Position numbers and translations under genes: made by a program. From positions 9,785-73,784 of the forward strand of contig NZ_JAFBEE010000015.1 of the NCBI RefSeq assembly GCF_016908555.1: DNA of 64,000 nucleotides. The letters run 5' to 3'. The notes below the pieces were generated by a model. That model saw only the letters and a program-made list of their open reading frames with translations. It was not told the origin of the DNA and did not search any database. The stretch is from Alkaliphilus hydrothermalis (GTDB taxonomy: Bacteria > Bacillota > Clostridia > Peptostreptococcales > Natronincolaceae). The stretch's first letter is position 1. Every line of letters starts with the position of its first letter. Positions 42,998 through 52,281 of this stretch are shown piece by piece.

Positions 42998-44104
42998 GTG
43001 GCTAGTTTAACGCTTAAAAACATATATAAGATTTATTCAGGTAATGTAACAGCCGTAAAGGATTTCAATCTTGGAATAAAGGATAAGGAATTCTTAGTAT
43101 TAGTAGGTCCTTCAGGGTGTGGTAAATCCACCACCTTAAGGATGATTGCAGGTTTAGAGGAAATCTCAAAGGGTGAGTTATATATTGACGACAGATTGGT
43201 AAATGACATAGCTCCAAAGGATCGTGACATAGCAATGGTGTTTCAAAACTATGCCCTATATCCCCATATGTCGGTGTATGACAATATGGCCTTTGGATTA
43301 AAACTAAAGAAAATGCCAAAGGATGAAATCAATAGAAGAGTATTAGAGGCGGCAAAAATTCTTAATATAGAAGAATACCTAGATCGAAAGCCAAAAGCCC
43401 TATCCGGTGGACAAAGACAAAGGGTAGCTCTAGGGAGAGCCATTGTTCGAGAGCCAAAGGTATTTTTAATGGATGAGCCTTTATCAAACCTAGATGCAAA
43501 GCTAAGGGTACAAATGAGAACTGAACTATCAAAACTTCATCAAAAGCTACAGACTACCTTCGTCTATGTAACCCATGACCAGACAGAAGCCATGACCATG
43601 GGGGATCGAATCGTCGTAATGAAGGATGGGGTTGTACAACAGGTGGATACACCATTAAACCTATACAACCATCCTACAAATGTATTCGTAGCAGGATTTA
43701 TAGGAAGTCCTCAAATGAACTTTATAGAAGGAAAAATTGAAATCAAAGAAGATCAAGCCAGCTTTGTCTTCGGTTATAACTCCGCGGCCTTATCAAAAGA
43801 AAAATCAAAACTTCTAAAGGATAAAGGGTATAATAATAAAGAAGTCATACTTGGGATTAGACCAGAAGATATCCACGAAGAAGCAGTATTAGATAAGTGT
43901 CCAGACTCTACCCTAGAGGGAGTCGTAGAGGTGACAGAGCTTATGGGTTCTGAGATATACCTATACTTAAAAATAGCAGGGGAAAGTGTTACTGCCCGTA
44001 TAGGAGCCAACGCAACACTTAAGCCAAACTCAAAAATGAAACTCGTATTTAATCCAGATAAAATTCATATTTTCAATAAAGAAGATGAAATGGCAGTATT
44101 CTAG
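42998..44104 (+). CDS. msmX: Sugar ABC transporter ATPase (MsmX/UgpC/MalK type)
   Basis: 368 residues from GTG 42998 with GGGAGG upstream. Walker A VGPSGCGKSTTLRM, signature LSGGQRQRVALGRAI, Walker B VFLMDEPLSNLDAKLR, the H-loop in FVYVTHDQTEAMTMGDR, and a C-terminal TOBE-type regulatory domain (LGIRPEDIHEEA). This family powers several sugar importers in trans. It is the only ATPase near malEFG, which lacks its own, so it probably energises maltodextrin uptake. It is 9 bp before the PucR-type regulator gene. Confidence 0.9.
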   Translation: MASLTLKNIYKIYSGNVTAVKDFNLGIKDKEFLVLVGPSGCGKSTTLRMIAGLEEISKGELYIDDRLVNDIAPKDRDIAMVFQNYALYPHMSVYDNMAFGLKLKKMPKDEINRRVLEAAKILNIEEYLDRKPKALSGGQRQRVALGRAIVREPKVFLMDEPLSNLDAKLRVQMRTELSKLHQKLQTTFVYVTHDQTEAMTMGDRIVVMKDGVVQQVDTPLNLYNHPTNVFVAGFIGSPQMNFIEGKIEIKEDQASFVFGYNSAALSKEKSKLLKDKGYNNKEVILGIRPEDIHEEAVLDKCPDSTLEGVVEVTELMGSEIYLYLKIAGESVTARIGANATLKPNSKMKLVFNPDKIHIFNKEDEMAVF

Positions 44105-44113
44105 ACTTAAACA

Positions 44114-45133
44114 GTGGGGGTGTTGATCATCAAGACATTAGAGGAATTATTTAAAAAAATCCATAAAGTCTACCCCGATCAACTGGTTCTATTAAAGGAT
44201 AACCAATTCATCATTTCCACCTATGGTGAAGCCAACAAGAATCAACAGCGTCATCACAGGATGGAAGAGAAATTCATATATCCAATAAAATCTCCTGCAG
44301 GGGAAGATTATCAAGTTCTAGCAGCTACAGAATTAAATAAAGAAACTCTTGGATTTTTGGAACTACTAATCAATCTATATCTAGAAGAGATCCACAGTCT
44401 CGATAAAAAACAAATTCTACAATATATTGCTACGGGTCATGGGAAGGAAGTCTTCTTAAAATCCAGCCATATGAATATCTTAAAAGATCAAAAATCATAT
44501 CAATTGATTTGGATAGAAGCCCCCCTGTTAGAAGATGAAAAAGAACTTGCGGAAGTGTTGGAGGAATGTTTCAAAGAGGATGAAGGTTTGACAGTAGTAC
44601 CAACCGAGGAAGGAATCTTTATACTACTGGAGGATAAAAGACAAAAAGAACAACTATTAGGGATGGCAAAGACCATACGGGACATGGTGAATGCAGAGCT
44701 GTACCTAGATGTATACATCATTATAAGTAAAGAATTCAATCAGCTGAAAAAACTACCAAAGATTCTTCAAGGACTTAAAGAAGTATTGTTGATCGGTAAA
44801 ACAGTAACCGTCAGAAGTCATATATATTTAGAAGATGAATTAAAACTGGAAAAGACAATCTTCTCTATTTCAAAAAAGGAAAGGGAAGGACTCTATGCCG
44901 ACATCTATGAGAATAAAGGCTTTGAAGAAATGGATGAAGAAGCCCATTTAACCATAGAAACATTTTTAAAAAATAACCTTAATTTAGGCGAAACCTCTAA
45001 GGCGCTGTTCATTCATAGAAATACATTAGCCTATCGATTAGACCGAATTTCAAGGCTTACGGGCTTAGACCTAAGAAAATTTGAAGATGCAATATTTTTT
45101 AAGATTGCAATGTTGTTGAAGAAAAGTATATAA
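44114..45133 (+). CDS. PucR/CdaR-type transcriptional regulator
   Basis: About 339 residues. The start is unsure: GTG at 44114 or 44120 and TTG at 44123 all lie within a GTGGGGGTG tract that also looks like the binding site. The C-terminal LNLGETSKALFIHRNTLAYRLDRIS is the PucR-type helix-turn-helix; the middle has a GGDEF-like weak fold pattern seen in CdaR proteins; the N terminus is not recognised. CdaR relatives control sugar-acid genes. Here it is co-transcribed with the sugar ATPase, which suggests control of carbohydrate uptake. The effector is unknown. Confidence 0.8.
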   Translation: MGVLIIKTLEELFKKIHKVYPDQLVLLKDNQFIISTYGEANKNQQRHHRMEEKFIYPIKSPAGEDYQVLAATELNKETLGFLELLINLYLEEIHSLDKKQILQYIATGHGKEVFLKSSHMNILKDQKSYQLIWIEAPLLEDEKELAEVLEECFKEDEGLTVVPTEEGIFILLEDKRQKEQLLGMAKTIRDMVNAELYLDVYIIISKEFNQLKKLPKILQGLKEVLLIGKTVTVRSHIYLEDELKLEKTIFSISKKEREGLYADIYENKGFEEMDEEAHLTIETFLKNNLNLGETSKALFIHRNTLAYRLDRISRLTGLDLRKFEDAIFFKIAMLLKKSI

Positions 45134-45172
45134 TAAAACTAAATTTAAAGAGTAAATAATAAAGCGGTGGTT

Positions 45173-45202
45173 TTGACTAATCATAAGACTACCGCATATT
45201 AT
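45173..45202 (+). promoter_or_regulatory. Sigma-A promoter of glgP
   Basis: TTGACT (45173-45178), 18 bases, TATTAT (45197-45202). A hairpin (GCGGTGGT with ACTACCGC, 45164-45195) spans the -35 region and may also end the pucR transcript. Confidence 0.65.
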
Positions 45203-45212
45203 ATAACAATTT

Positions 45213-45228
45213 ACGCAACCGTTTGCAC
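45213..45228. promoter_or_regulatory. LacI/MalR-type operator before glgP
   Basis: ACGCAACCGTTTGCAC, starting about 10 bases after the -10 box. Its complement, GTGCAAACGGTTGCGT, shares 13 consecutive bases with the operator before malE. The likely binder is the LacI-type regulator encoded at 48604. Confidence 0.8.
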
Positions 45229-45246
45229 AAAGAGGAGGAAAAGAAA

Positions 45247-46872
45247 ATGGAAAAGAAATTACCAAAAGTAGCTTATTTCTGTATGGAATATGGGTTAGAT
45301 AACAGCTTCAAGATTTATTCTGGCGGATTAGGGATCTTAGCTGGGGATCATCTAAAGGGAGCAAAAGACAACAACCTACCTTTAGTAGGTATCGGTCTAA
45401 AGTGGAAACAAGGTTATGTAGAGCAGAAAACAGATGAAAACGGAAATCTATACGATTGCTATCGTCAATATAAATACGACTTTTTAGAAGATACAGGGGT
45501 TAAGGTAAAGGTAAGAATTCGGCAAGATGATGTATACTGTAAGGTATGGAAGGTAGACTGCTTTGGTAATGCACCTCTTTATTTACTGGATACAGACATT
45601 GAAGAAAATGGTCAAAGGTGGATTACGGGACAACTTTATGGTGGCTTCAGCGAAGATCGTATAGCCCAAGAAATTGTACTGGGAATTGGTGGAGTTCGTG
45701 CTTTAAGAGCGTTAGGTCACGAAGTAGATGTTTACCACTTCAACGAAGGTCATGCAGTATTGGCAGGATTAGAGCTAATGAGGGAAAAAATCCAGCAGGG
45801 GCTAGGATTTCATGAGGCATGGGAAACCACTAGAAAAGAAGTTGTATTTACTACCCATACCCCAATCCAAGCAGGCAATGAGCAGCATAGCATCGAAACC
45901 CTATTCTACATGGGGGCTAATCTAAATTTTACAGTTGATCAAATGAACCAAATCGGTGGTGTGCCCTTCAATATGACAGTGGCTGCCCTTAGATTATCAA
46001 GAAAGGCAAATGCAGTAGCGGCCCTTCATAACGAAACCGCCAATGACATGTGGAAGGATGTAGAAGGTAAATCAAATATCGTAGGGATTACGAATGCGGT
46101 CCACAGAGGTACTTGGGTGGATGAAAGAATGATGCAAGACTTCCAGAGTCCAGAAGATGTATGGAATAGCCACATGGAGATTAAAAAAGAATTAATTAAC
46201 TTTGTGGAAGGGAGAAAAGGCATTAAACTGAATCCAAATGCTTTATTAATCGGATTCTCAAGAAGAGCTGCCACCTACAAGAGAAGTAACCTAATCTTTA
46301 GAGATGAAGAAAAATTAGAAGGGTTATTGGAGAAAGGTGAAGTACAAATCATCTTCTCAGGAAAAGCCCATCCATTGGATGACGGTGGAAAGCACATTAT
46401 CTTAGATTTAATCAGAATGTCAAAGAAATATCCCCAAAGCGTCGTATTTATTGAAAATTATGATATGGAAATCGGTCAAATCCTTACAAGAGGTTGTGAT
46501 GTATGGTTAAACAACCCCCGTAGACCTAACGAAGCCAGTGGTACATCTGGAATGAAGGCAGCCATGAATGGGGTATTAAACTGCTCTATCCTTGATGGAT
46601 GGTGGCCAGAGGCTTGTCAACATGGCGTAAATGGATGGGCGATAGGGGATGAAGTTGTTCTTGAGAATACTGAAGAACAAGATGTAAGGGATGCAAAGGC
46701 CCTATACGATACGCTACTTAATGAAGTAGTACCGACCTACTATAGCAATCCAACCAAGTGGAGGGATATGATGTTAGCCAGCATTAATTCAACAAAAGAT
46801 TTCTTCTCAGTTGATCGTATGGTGAAGGAATATTATGAAGTGCTGTATGCACCAATGGAAGATACGTATTGA
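45247..46872 (+). CDS. glgP: Alpha-glucan (glycogen/maltodextrin) phosphorylase, short form
   Basis: 541 residues from ATG 45247 with AGAGGAGGAAAAG upstream. KVAYFCMEYGLDNSFKIYSGGLGILAGDHLK is the typical opening of the short phosphorylase class (about 550 residues rather than 800). HFNEGHA and TTHTPIQAGNEQH lie in the core, and RPNEASGTSGMKAAMNGVLNCSILDGWW includes the lysine that holds PLP. It releases glucose-1-phosphate from alpha-1,4-glucans. It is first in an operon with malQ, under a MalR-type operator. Its last codons and TGA lie in a truncated structured repeat, so the C terminus may be altered. Confidence 0.92.
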   Translation: MEKKLPKVAYFCMEYGLDNSFKIYSGGLGILAGDHLKGAKDNNLPLVGIGLKWKQGYVEQKTDENGNLYDCYRQYKYDFLEDTGVKVKVRIRQDDVYCKVWKVDCFGNAPLYLLDTDIEENGQRWITGQLYGGFSEDRIAQEIVLGIGGVRALRALGHEVDVYHFNEGHAVLAGLELMREKIQQGLGFHEAWETTRKEVVFTTHTPIQAGNEQHSIETLFYMGANLNFTVDQMNQIGGVPFNMTVAALRLSRKANAVAALHNETANDMWKDVEGKSNIVGITNAVHRGTWVDERMMQDFQSPEDVWNSHMEIKKELINFVEGRKGIKLNPNALLIGFSRRAATYKRSNLIFRDEEKLEGLLEKGEVQIIFSGKAHPLDDGGKHIILDLIRMSKKYPQSVVFIENYDMEIGQILTRGCDVWLNNPRRPNEASGTSGMKAAMNGVLNCSILDGWWPEACQHGVNGWAIGDEVVLENTEEQDVRDAKALYDTLLNEVVPTYYSNPTKWRDMMLASINSTKDFFSVDRMVKEYYEVLYAPMEDTY

Positions 46873-46932
46873 TGTATACGCTACCTTCGCTATTTTGTCT
46901 TGTTCCTCGAATCTAAAGACTTTTGAACAGGC
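46864..46932. repeat. Structured dispersed repeat, 3' half (copy E)
   Basis: CGTAT/TATACG apical hairpin, then CTTGTTCCTCGAATCTAA and TTTTGAACAGGC match the right half of the 25806 repeat. The left half is missing. It contributes the end of glgP and fills most of the gap before malQ. Confidence 0.8.
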
Positions 46933-47020
46933 AGATTTTAATTGTTTCGAAAACCTGAAAAAAATAGGATTAATTTTTATACAAACACAGTATACATATC
47001 AGATTGTCAGGAGGGTTAAT

Positions 47021-48523
47021 ATGAAATTTGAGAGATCCAACGGAGTACTATTACATCCGACATCATTACCCTCTAAGTATGGAATAGGGGATTTCGGTAG
47101 AGAAGCCTATAGATTTATTGACTTCCTAAAGAGGGGTAGTCAAAAACTATGGCAGATTCTTCCCTTAAATCCTCCTGGTTTTGGTGAGTCCCCCTATCAA
47201 AGTTTTTCAGCCTTTGCAGGAAATCCTTTACTAATCAGTATAGATCAATTAGTAGAGGAGGGCTTACTCCTTCAGGAGGAAATCCCCCAACCTCCAGATT
47301 TCAATCGAGAAAAGGTTGACTTTCAAGAGGTTAAGAAATACAAAGAGGAGCTATTTAAAAGAGCCTTCACTAGATTCAAGAAAAATTCTACAAAGGATTA
47401 CCATGACTTTATAGACGAAAACAAAGAATGGATTGTGGATTATAGCTTATTTGCCGCCCTGAAGGAACACCACGGAGGGGCTCCTTGGAATCAATGGGAT
47501 CGAGGGATAGCCTTTAGAGAACAAGAGGCTTTAGAAAACTATCAAGACCTATTGAAAGAAGAGATACTATATCAGCTATTCTTACAATACATTTTTGAAA
47601 AACAATGGCGGCAGCTTAAAGCCTATGCCCATCAACAAGGGGTTAAATTGGTGGGAGATTTACCAATCTTCATATCCTATGACAGCAGTGATGCTTGGGT
47701 AGAACCCCATCTTTTTGAACTAGATGGAGATGGAAATCCATCAAAAATGGCAGGAGTACCTCCTGATTACTTTAGCAAAACTGGTCAACTATGGGGAAAT
47801 CCTCATTTTAACTGGACTAAAATGGCGGAGGACGATTACTACTGGTGGAGAAGACGATTTAAAAAATTGCTTGAACTGGTGGATATTATTAGAATTGACC
47901 ATTTTAGAGGATTTGAGGCATATTGGGAAATTCCAGCTGGCTCCAAGACCGCAGAAACAGGTCAATGGGTCAAGGCGCCGGGAGATCAATTGTTTACAAT
48001 CGTAAAACAATATTTAGGAGACCTTCCTATTCTAGTAGAAGATTTAGGCTTCATTACCCCAGAGGTGGCACAACTAAAAAATAAATTCCAGTTCCCGGGT
48101 ATGAAGATATTGCAATTTTCCTTCGATCCAAAACTCCCTAAAAATTCAAAGCCCAACGGATTTGAAAAGACATCTGTTGTTTATACAGGTACCCATGACA
48201 ATGACACATCTTTGGGTTGGTTTAAAAAAGTCGTTAAAGACAATGATGTAGAAGTACTGAAGGAATTAGAAAAGTACTATGGTGTAAGGATAGATATGGC
48301 GGATGATGAAGTTGTATGGAAATTAATTGAGATCACCATGAAAACCAGCTCTATTTTTTCTATTTTCCCAATGCAGGATATCCTTTGCCTTGATACAGAG
48401 GCAAGAATGAATTATCCAGGAACAATAGGGGGAGATAACTGGCGGTGGAGATATCAAGAAAACCAAATAACAGATTCAACGGAAAAGAAGCTTAGTGAAT
48501 TAACATTAAAATATAATCGTTAG
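47021..48523 (+). CDS. malQ: 4-alpha-glucanotransferase (amylomaltase)
   Basis: 500 residues from ATG 47021 with CAGGAGGG upstream; the open frame from 46835 crosses the repeat and is rejected. RSNGVLLHPTSLPSKYGIGDFG, GDLPIFISYDSSDAWVEPHLF, VDIIRIDHFRGFEAYWEIPAG (nucleophile aspartate), VEDLGFITPEV (acid/base glutamate) and YTGTHDNDT mark glycoside hydrolase family 77. It disproportionates maltodextrins so that GlgP can phosphorolyse them. Likely co-transcribed with glgP. Confidence 0.95.
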   Translation: MKFERSNGVLLHPTSLPSKYGIGDFGREAYRFIDFLKRGSQKLWQILPLNPPGFGESPYQSFSAFAGNPLLISIDQLVEEGLLLQEEIPQPPDFNREKVDFQEVKKYKEELFKRAFTRFKKNSTKDYHDFIDENKEWIVDYSLFAALKEHHGGAPWNQWDRGIAFREQEALENYQDLLKEEILYQLFLQYIFEKQWRQLKAYAHQQGVKLVGDLPIFISYDSSDAWVEPHLFELDGDGNPSKMAGVPPDYFSKTGQLWGNPHFNWTKMAEDDYYWWRRRFKKLLELVDIIRIDHFRGFEAYWEIPAGSKTAETGQWVKAPGDQLFTIVKQYLGDLPILVEDLGFITPEVAQLKNKFQFPGMKILQFSFDPKLPKNSKPNGFEKTSVVYTGTHDNDTSLGWFKKVVKDNDVEVLKELEKYYGVRIDMADDEVVWKLIEITMKTSSIFSIFPMQDILCLDTEARMNYPGTIGGDNWRWRYQENQITDSTEKKLSELTLKYNR

Positions 48524-48603
48524 AATATTCTATTTCCTTTGAAACAGTGGTACAATAATAGAAAGAAATCATCAAATCATTCAAAAGACAAAGGAAGAGT
48601 TAA

Positions 48604-49614
48604 ATGAAAGTAACCATTAGAGAAGTTGCCCGACAGGCAAATGTAGCACCATCAACTGTATCAAGAGTACTCAAAAACAGTCCCAGTATTAGTCAAGCCA
48701 CCAAAGATAAGGTGAACGAAATAATTAAAAAGTTAGGATATCACCCCAATGAAATCGCCCGAAGCCTAGCCAACAAATCATCCCAAACCTTGGGGATTGT
48801 TATGACGGCCTCAGCAGAGGATAGCTTTCTTAACCCCTTCTTTACTCAGTTTATTTTAGGAGTAACCCGTTATATAGAAAATTTTGATTATTCTCTACTT
48901 CTTTCCTCTGCAAAAAATGAAGAAGACGAGTTAAATCAAATCTCTAGGGCAGTTAACTCAAAACGGGTTGATGGGATCATCCTGCTAACAGTAAGGGAAC
49001 AGGATGAGAACGTGAAATATCTACTTAAAAGTCAGTTTCCCTTTGTAGTAGTAGGTAGACCCAACAATGAAGGAGACATCATGTGGGTAGACAATGACAA
49101 CACTAAGGCCATGAAGGATGTGACAGAAACATTAATCAGCTCAGGACACAAGCGTATTGCCTTTATAGGAGGTAGTCAAAAACTGCAAGTAACCAAAAGT
49201 AGACTTTTAGGATACAAAGAAGCCCTTCAACGTCATGAATATCCGGTGGAGAAAGACCTTATTATAGAGGCAGACTTTACAGAGGAGGAAGGGTACCGAG
49301 CCACAGTGGAGCTACTAAAAAAACAAAGAGATATTGATGCCATCGTTACCACTGATGATTTGATTGCTTACGGAAGCATGGGGGCGATTAAAGACCTAGG
49401 ATATCAGATCCCACAGGATATTTCCGTGACAGGGTTTAACAATACCCTGTTGGCACCATACTTATCCCCTAGCTTAACTTCTGTAGAGATTAATGCAACA
49501 GAGCTAGGTTGTCAAGCAGCAAAAATATTGTTAAAGCATATATGTGATGAGGAATTAGAAAGTAATCATCATATAGTGGATACAAAATTAATACTACGGT
49601 CATCAACAAAATAA
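48604..49614 (+). CDS. malR: LacI-family repressor, probable MalR of the maltodextrin regulon
   Basis: 336 residues from ATG 48604 with GGAAGAG upstream. The N-terminal TIREVARQANVAPSTVSRVLKN is the LacI helix-turn-helix, followed by the hinge (NEIARSLANKSSQTLGIVM) and a periplasmic-binding-like effector domain (KRVDGIILLT, GHKRIAFIGGS, DIDAIVTTDDLIAYG). It lies between malQ and malE. Operators with the core TGCAAACGGTTGC precede both glgP and malE, the pattern expected for its targets. Maltose or maltodextrin as inducer is inferred from context. Confidence 0.87.
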   Translation: MKVTIREVARQANVAPSTVSRVLKNSPSISQATKDKVNEIIKKLGYHPNEIARSLANKSSQTLGIVMTASAEDSFLNPFFTQFILGVTRYIENFDYSLLLSSAKNEEDELNQISRAVNSKRVDGIILLTVREQDENVKYLLKSQFPFVVVGRPNNEGDIMWVDNDNTKAMKDVTETLISSGHKRIAFIGGSQKLQVTKSRLLGYKEALQRHEYPVEKDLIIEADFTEEEGYRATVELLKKQRDIDAIVTTDDLIAYGSMGAIKDLGYQIPQDISVTGFNNTLLAPYLSPSLTSVEINATELGCQAAKILLKHICDEELESNHHIVDTKLILRSSTK

Positions 49615-49861
49615 ATTTCAAAAAAAATCTTTCTCAAAATCTACCAAATGTAAACAATCGTTCACAATAAAAGTCCAATATCAGAATAACCACAAGCCCC
49701 ACGGAGTTAATTTATGGGCTGTGCTAGTTATTGATATATGGGCTTTCTTTATTAAAATAATCATTTATATATTCTATTTCTATTTACTAAGCTAAAACAA
49801 GGGTATATCATATCATGGTGAAAATCGTAACTAAATCTCTTAAATTGTAGATAGAATTATA

Positions 49862-49890
49862 TTGACAGAATTTTCGTTATGAAATATACT
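49862..49890 (+). promoter_or_regulatory. Sigma-A promoter of malEFG
   Basis: TTGACA (49862-49867), exactly 17 bases, TATACT (49885-49890): a near-consensus promoter 72 bp upstream of malE. Confidence 0.85.
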
Positions 49891-49904
49891 TATATTAAGA
49901 CTAA

Positions 49905-49918
49905 TGCAAACGGTTGCA
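49905..49918. promoter_or_regulatory. LacI/MalR-type operator before malE
   Basis: TGCAAACGGTTGCA, palindromic at the outer six positions on each side, begins 14 bases after the -10 box, so a bound repressor would cover the transcript start region. It shares its core with the glgP operator. Confidence 0.85.
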
Positions 49919-49962
49919 TAAAAACGCAGTAGGTTGTATGAATAAAAAAAGGGGGATTCAAA

Positions 49963-51213
49963 ATGCAAAGACGTTATAAAAAATTGATTAGCTTAGTATT
50001 CTTAGCAGCAATGGCAATCATGGTCCTAGGGGGTTGTACCCAATCCAGTAATACGTCAGCAGTAGAAAAATTCAATCCTGACGAAGTAGTTGCATTAAAT
50101 GTATGGCACGGATGGTCAGGAGAAGAAGAAGCTGCCCTAGTGGAGGCAACAAAACAATTTACAGCTAAGTATCCAAATGTAACCTTCAACCTATTATATA
50201 CACCCTTTGAAGGTGGATATAAAGACAAACTAAAGGCTTCTCTCCAAACCGGCGATGGTCCGGATTTATTCTTTGGTCCCCATGACTGGACAGGAGAATT
50301 TGCAGTTGGCAACTTGATTGATGCAATAGACGGATATGTAAAAGAGGTAAAAAGTGAATACGTAGAGAGTACTTATGAGGCAGCTGCCTTCAACAAGAAG
50401 CACTATGGATTCCCTCTATCAATGGACGCAGTTGTACTAATTTACAATAAAGACTTAGTACCACAAGCACCAAAATCAATAAGCGAAATGCTAGAAATTG
50501 CAAAGGCCAACACTCAAGGGGAAAATTGGGGACTTTCCTTTGACTATAATGGAATCTACTACTTTACCCACGCCTTCTTCTCAGGTTTTGGAAACAAAAT
50601 TTTTAAAGATGATGAAGGAACACCAGACTTTAATAACGAAAACTTTGTTGCATACTTAGACTTCTTACATCAACTAAAGAATGAAGATAAGGTTATGCCA
50701 AAGTCATTAGATTATGGTACAGCAATGGCATTATTTACAGAAGGAAAATCAGCTTTCCTAATCAATGGACCTTGGGCTTTTGGGGATTTAGACAAGAGTG
50801 GAGTAAATTGGGGAGCCACAATCATTCCTAAGAACGATATAGCCAACAACGAATCAAAACCCTTCATGGGAGTAAAAATGGCATTCCTTCCTAGAATGGC
50901 AGAAAATAAAGGTGCTGCTGCTGAATTTGCCAAGTTCGTAGCATCAGCTGAAATGGCAAAATTATTCAATGAAAAAGTTGGGGTAGTACCTGCCAACAAC
51001 AAGGTTGAATTTAATAGAGATACAGATAAGTTAATCCAAGAACAAGCTGCAAACGCAATTGCAATGCCAGCGATTCCAGAAATGGCGCAGGTATGGGAGC
51101 CAGTTAAAGATGCCATTGAAGCAGTAGTTGATTCCAATAAGGATGCAACAGAAGTAGCTAAAAATACTCAAGAGGAAATAGAAAAAGCCATCAAAGAAGC
51201 AAGAGGAGAATAA
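49963..51213 (+). CDS. malE: Maltose/maltodextrin-binding lipoprotein
   Basis: 416 residues from ATG 49963 with AAAGGGGG upstream. A lipoprotein signal peptide ends in MVLGGC (C25). The mature part has LNVWHGWSGEEEAALVEATKQF, GDGPDLFFGPHDWTGEFAVG, YGFPLSMDAVVLIYNKDLVP and AFLINGPWAFGDL, all typical of solute-binding proteins for maltodextrins. It is anchored on the outer face of the membrane and hands sugars to MalFG. First gene of the malEFG operon under the promoter and operator just upstream. Confidence 0.92.
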   Translation: MQRRYKKLISLVFLAAMAIMVLGGCTQSSNTSAVEKFNPDEVVALNVWHGWSGEEEAALVEATKQFTAKYPNVTFNLLYTPFEGGYKDKLKASLQTGDGPDLFFGPHDWTGEFAVGNLIDAIDGYVKEVKSEYVESTYEAAAFNKKHYGFPLSMDAVVLIYNKDLVPQAPKSISEMLEIAKANTQGENWGLSFDYNGIYYFTHAFFSGFGNKIFKDDEGTPDFNNENFVAYLDFLHQLKNEDKVMPKSLDYGTAMALFTEGKSAFLINGPWAFGDLDKSGVNWGATIIPKNDIANNESKPFMGVKMAFLPRMAENKGAAAEFAKFVASAEMAKLFNEKVGVVPANNKVEFNRDTDKLIQEQAANAIAMPAIPEMAQVWEPVKDAIEAVVDSNKDATEVAKNTQEEIEKAIKEARGE

Positions 51214-51314
51214 TATTACAACCATAAGTCTGGGGAAAAATTCCTCAGACTTAATCATTAGAGAGGTTATATTAGTAACTCTTTCCAAAAAGGAGTAGGC
51301 AAGGAGTGAGAAAA

Positions 51315-52280
51315 ATGATATCACAACAGAATCAAAGACCAGAAAAAACAACAAATACTACCCCCAAAAGGCAAGGCTTATTAGATAAAATCAAAAAAAA
51401 TAAAATAGCCTACTTATATGTATTACCAGCAATGCTGGTAGTTCTAATGATCTCCCTAGGGCCAATTCTTTATGGAATAGGGTTATCTTTTTTCAATGCC
51501 AACCTATATACCATGGGACAGGGCACTGTGAAGTTTGTTGGATTAAGAAATTACTTTAGAGCAATTGGAAGCATGGATGCAGAATTCCTAATTGTTCTGT
51601 TTAGAACTTTTATCTGGACGATCGTAAACGTATTCTTTCATGTATCCATAGGCCTAATCATTGCCATAGCCCTAAACAGACCAAAATTAAGAGGAAAAGG
51701 AATCTATAGAACATTAGTAATCCTGCCTTGGGCAGTACCTCAATTCGTTACAGCGTTAGTTTGGAAAATGATGTACAACGAACAATTTGGTTTCTTCAAT
51801 CAAATACTGGAGATGATGGGCATTCCGGCAGTATCATGGACCTCCCATGCAGGTATGGCGTTTGTTTCCGCCATCATCGTAAATATTTGGTTAGGCTTCC
51901 CCTTCATGACAATGGTGGCGACCGGGGCACTACAAAGTATTCCTAGGGATTATTATGAAGCAGCCGATATAGATGGAGCCAGTGGATGGCAGAAATTTAA
52001 GAACATCACAATTCCTTTATTAAAGCCAGCAATGCTGCCAGCTACAATACTAGGAACCATCTGGACCTTTACCAACTTCAATGTCATTTATCTAATCACT
52101 GGTGGTGGGCCAGGTAAAGCAACAGAAATCGTTTCCACCTATCAGTTCAATATATTAACGCAACAAAATGCCTACTCAATGGCGGCAACCTATTCAGTTA
52201 TCGTATCTATTATCTTAATTATTATTACTGCCATTAATATGAGGGTTACAAAAGCACTATCACAAGAGGGGGTGGAGTAG
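51315..52280 (+). CDS. malF: Maltodextrin ABC permease MalF
   Basis: 321 residues from ATG 51315, with GGAG 8 bases upstream; the GTG at 51306 touches that site. Six or more membrane segments; the ATPase-contact EAA loop is EAADIDGASGWQKFKNITIPLLKP. YRTLVILPWAVPQFVTALVWKMM is typical of MalF. It is shorter than the enterobacterial protein, as usual in Gram-positives. It pairs with MalG to form the channel. Confidence 0.92.
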   Translation: MISQQNQRPEKTTNTTPKRQGLLDKIKKNKIAYLYVLPAMLVVLMISLGPILYGIGLSFFNANLYTMGQGTVKFVGLRNYFRAIGSMDAEFLIVLFRTFIWTIVNVFFHVSIGLIIAIALNRPKLRGKGIYRTLVILPWAVPQFVTALVWKMMYNEQFGFFNQILEMMGIPAVSWTSHAGMAFVSAIIVNIWLGFPFMTMVATGALQSIPRDYYEAADIDGASGWQKFKNITIPLLKPAMLPATILGTIWTFTNFNVIYLITGGGPGKATEIVSTYQFNILTQQNAYSMAATYSVIVSIILIIITAINMRVTKALSQEGVE

Positions 52281-52281
52281 A

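Noticed and set aside
46835..47020. N-terminal extension of malQ
   Set aside because: The upstream frame overlaps the end of glgP and the repeat; a good ribosome site and the conserved family N terminus place the start at 47021.
49649..49666. Third MalR-type operator (TGTAAACAATCGTTCACA) after the LacI-type gene
   Set aside because: It shares only part of the core with the other two sites and has no promoter in register, so it is not listed as an operator.
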